Assembly: GCA_964023275.1 (NCBI GenBank)
Contig: OZ029915.1
Location: 36,893,073 to 36,957,072 of the forward strand
Direction of reading: 5' to 3'
Length of the DNA stretch: 64,000 bases
Origin: Norana najaformis
Taxonomy: Eukaryota; Annelida; Clitellata; Crassiclitellata; Hormogastridae
Position 1 is the first letter of the stretch. Every line of letters begins with the position of its first letter. Position numbers and translations under genes: made by a program. Shown here piece after piece: positions 61,738 through 64,000 of the stretch. The notes beneath the pieces are model-generated. The model was not told the origin of the DNA, did not search any database, and worked only from the letters and a program-made list of their open reading frames with translations.

Positions 61738-61777
61738 GTTTAGTGACATCATATGGCAGCATCGGCCGTTGACGTCC
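61738..61777 (+). repeat. Interspersed repeat family G, short copy
   Basis: GTTTAGTGACATCATATGGC and ATCGGCCGTTGACGTCC match the start of the 15866 copy (GTTTAACGACATCTTATGGC...). Confidence 0.5.
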
Positions 61778-61779
61778 TT

Positions 61780-62345
61780 ACAAAATGTTGATGAAAAACA
61801 GTTTTGTTTTGAAATAGTTTGGCTTAACTAACAATAAGTAACGTCACAATTAAACAAACCATTAAACTTTAAACTGAAAAAGATAGTCGATACTTATCAT
61901 AAAAACCTGTGGAGAATAAAAGTGCACTTGAATATGCCGATTGTATCAACGATTGCATTTGCATCAGACTATGAGATTAACATAATTCAATGGAAGATCA
62001 ATGCGAATTAATGAAAAGCCGATAACTGCGCCCATTTACACCAGCTATTAACAGGGTTTTTACAGACATAAGAACCAGTTTCATCAGCCAATCACCGAAA
62101 TCAGCGTCGCGCAATCGAAACCCAATTTTATAACCCACCCCTCTGCTAGTCACGTGACTCTGCTTCAGTGTCAGTTCTAATCCAAATAGACACACAATGA
62201 TTACCAAATTGTATCAATAGAACAGTCAACCAACTTTTAATATTCAAAAACAAAGTGCAAACAACAAATCATTCTGCACTTATTGCATGCATTTTAAACA
62301 ACAGAAATCAGTGGAACCGATACATAGATTAGAAGTCTAGATAAT
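61780..62345. other. No gene recognised
   Basis: AT-rich sequence with no repeat or coding signal I can name. Confidence 0.45.
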
Positions 62346-62349
62346 ACAT

Positions 62350-62820
62350 TTTCAAATTACTTGAGATACACTGCACTTAGGCCTATATATTTACAGGCTA
62401 CGACCACCATTGAAATTACGAAGCAACACATATAATCCATTTTGCAAGTGGGATGGCATAAAATGTTTTTAACAGTAAAATCCAACTGGTTTGCTATACA
62501 ATTATCTCGAAGCTTTCTTGAAATGCTCTCTTTTTGACAGTTTAGTATCAGATGAAAAATATCATCCTTTACATTACAAGCGGCGCAAAGACCAGTTGGA
62601 TGAATTTTCATTTTAAGTAGTCTGGCACCTAATCTAAGACGAGTCAATTGAATCTCTTTACGGCTATTAGGATCGGTATATTTTACAGAATTATCCACCA
62701 ATGGATACAATGATTTTAAAAATTTTCCTTTAGGATGTTTACTACACTCCAGTTGCGATTTATTCAGAATATACAGTTTAATCAATGCAAGCACTTTTTT
62801 AGCTCCAGATACCTTTTTGT
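62350..62820 (-). mobile_element. LINE fragment downstream of RNase H (I/ingi-like)
   Basis: The minus strand reads LYILNKSQLECSKHPKGKFL, EIQLTRLRLGARLLKMKIHP, then TGLCAACNVKDDIFHLILNC. The T.LRLG...L......PTGLC..C...E...H.L..C pattern follows the RNase H domain in I-group LINEs. The frame is open for 145 codons. Confidence 0.75.
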
Positions 62821-62821
62821 C

Positions 62822-63020
62822 ATGTCATGTCAATTCGTCATCGTCGCGTCGCGACGGTTGACTACATGATAGGATCGTCTTCGACCAAATCCATCTATTG
62901 CGCGCAGCACCCAACAACCTGGTTCCCGACAAGCCAGTCCATGCCGAGATGTTGTCAATCCAACTTATCTTTGGCCTTCCGCGGCCTCGGTTCCCCTCAA
63001 CAAGACCGATCATAACACTA
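62822..63020 (-). mobile_element. RTE/CR1-like LINE C-terminal fragment inserted between two parts of another LINE
   Basis: The minus strand reads LVEGNRGRGRPKISWIDNIS, AWTGLSGTRLLGAARNR and W, the G.RGRGRP...W.DNI..W.G......A..R..W motif at the RT C-terminus. About 60 codons are open. Confidence 0.75.
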
Positions 63021-63094
63021 CTCTCGATGGTGTCCTGAGGATGTCTTAAGATACCTTTTTGACTTTATATTATTTAACATGAGTGCTTCTATTG

Positions 63095-63213
63095 GCTACA
63101 ACTCCGGAACTGCCTTTAGTCAGGTAGTGTCAGTCCCAGTCCCAAGCCTGGATAAAGGAGGGCGACGTGAACGGCCTTTGATGCCATAAGATGTCGTTAA
63201 ACATTGGAACTAC
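63095..63213 (-). repeat. Interspersed repeat family G, copy inserted in a LINE
   Basis: Reverse complement of the 15866-15980 sequence with high similarity (CTTTATCCAGGCTTGGGACT, CTGACTAAAGGCAGT, GTTTAACGACATCTTATGGC). It lies between the RNase H and post-RNase-H parts of the I-like LINE. Confidence 0.75.
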
Positions 63214-63215
63214 TA

Positions 63216-63430
63216 CTTCTTTGGTTAGGAGGTCACTGCCATCGATACCAACATGACTGGGTATCCAAATTAGGGCAAAGGTACTAAGTCTAATGTTATT
63301 ACAAATATTTAATGTTTCATTAAGGAGTGCAGGTTTAGACTGGGAATAACCAGTTTTAAGATAAGTGAGAACACTTAACTAATCAGAAAATACTAACTTT
63401 GCATGCTTAAAGCTGGCCTTTGTATAGGAT
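63216..63430 (-). mobile_element. LINE-encoded RNase H fragment
   Basis: The minus strand reads KHAKLVFSD, a stop where Ser is expected, LSVLTYLKTGYSQSKPALLN, and FALIWIPSHVGIDGSDLLTK. FSDS..VL and WIPSHVGI.GN..AD are the RNase H motifs of I-group LINEs. One premature stop; no longer active. Confidence 0.75.
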
Positions 63431-63617
63431 ATAATATTATATGGTATATATATACATACATATATATATATATATATTGGACGGGAGACTTAATCATTTT
63501 TTATAAGTTTCTACCAGCTTGCCTCTTTTGGTAATGACTTTAGTTTGGCGAGATATTCGTCACTCAGGCCTTGAAGTCCGTGACCAGACGCCTACACAAC
63601 ATTCTATTTGCCATCTT

Positions 63618-63618
63618 C

Positions 63619-63699
<81 letters not shown>
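63618..63699. repeat. Compound microsatellite (GTCT)n(TC)n
   Basis: About ten GTCT units are followed by about nineteen TC dinucleotides. The Arg/Glu and Leu/Ser frames across it are artefacts. 63700-64000 shows no gene. Confidence 0.95.
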
Positions 63700-63700
<1 letters not shown>

Positions 63701-64000
63701 GTTAGGGATAAACGTTTCGGCTAAGTACGATGTAAAATTATTCATGTCCGACTTACATGTCGGAAATAGACGGACCAACGAAGACGGAGGGTCATGCAGA
63801 GGGGTAGACCGATGCTTAAGCAGGTAGGCTACTCCTCCTCCTCTGACTGTTATTCCCTGTCATAATTATGCTGACCATTACCTCTGCGCGTCGTACAGCA
63901 TGAAAGGCCGTTTATTATGCTCTTGATTGATGGCTACAATGTAAATTGAATATACTTTTATAGAAATCACATCGAAGGCTGCAGTTCACGATCATTTTGG

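Overview
This window is animal nuclear DNA. The genes have GT-AG introns of several kilobases and metazoan products (NAC alpha, EBP-like, a GT31 galactosyltransferase-type enzyme, an NHL-repeat protein). They sit among degenerate LINEs, SINEs, DNA transposons and long microsatellites. The compact 3-12 kb genes, the very frequent word TAGGCCTA, and CpG-rich intergenic DNA alternating with CpG-poor gene-bearing DNA suggest a marine invertebrate, perhaps an ambulacrarian deuterostome. That placement is a guess.

Layout: 1-20.4 kb holds no gene I can recognise. It contains microsatellites, tandem repeats, SINE-like copies, one copy of a ~580-bp unclassified repeat, and an array of CRE-like and nuclear-receptor-half-site-like words at 16977-17325. 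From 20.4 to 32.6 kb (minus strand) lies a nascent-polypeptide-associated complex alpha (NACA) gene. Its first coding exon is 2.28 kb and contains nineteen 13-residue repeats; five coding exons join in frame to a predicted 927 residues. Its introns carry a LINE remnant, a Ty3/Gypsy remnant, and a 2.88-kb DNA transposon with 33-bp terminal inverted repeats and an open two-exon gene. Next come an intronless GT31 glycosyltransferase (37.3-38.5 kb, minus) and a four-exon EBPL gene (41.8-45.1 kb, plus). An intronless PPxY-plus-NHL-type protein lies at 52.2-53.7 kb (minus). From 53.8 to 64 kb the sequence is mainly LINE fragments, repeats and two weak small-gene candidates.

The genes do not form a pathway. 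NACA is a ribosome-associated chaperone subunit, EBPL is an ER membrane protein of the sterol-isomerase fold, the GT31 enzyme is a Golgi type II membrane protein, and the NHL protein is probably a WW-domain-binding scaffold. The most interesting points are the giant repeat-bearing NACA exon (reminiscent of vertebrate skNAC), the TIR element whose protein appears to have lost its catalytic core while staying open and spliceable, the duplicated 580-bp repeat whose two copies differ in CpG decay, the CRE/half-site array, and a perfect 29-bp hairpin at 47.55 kb.
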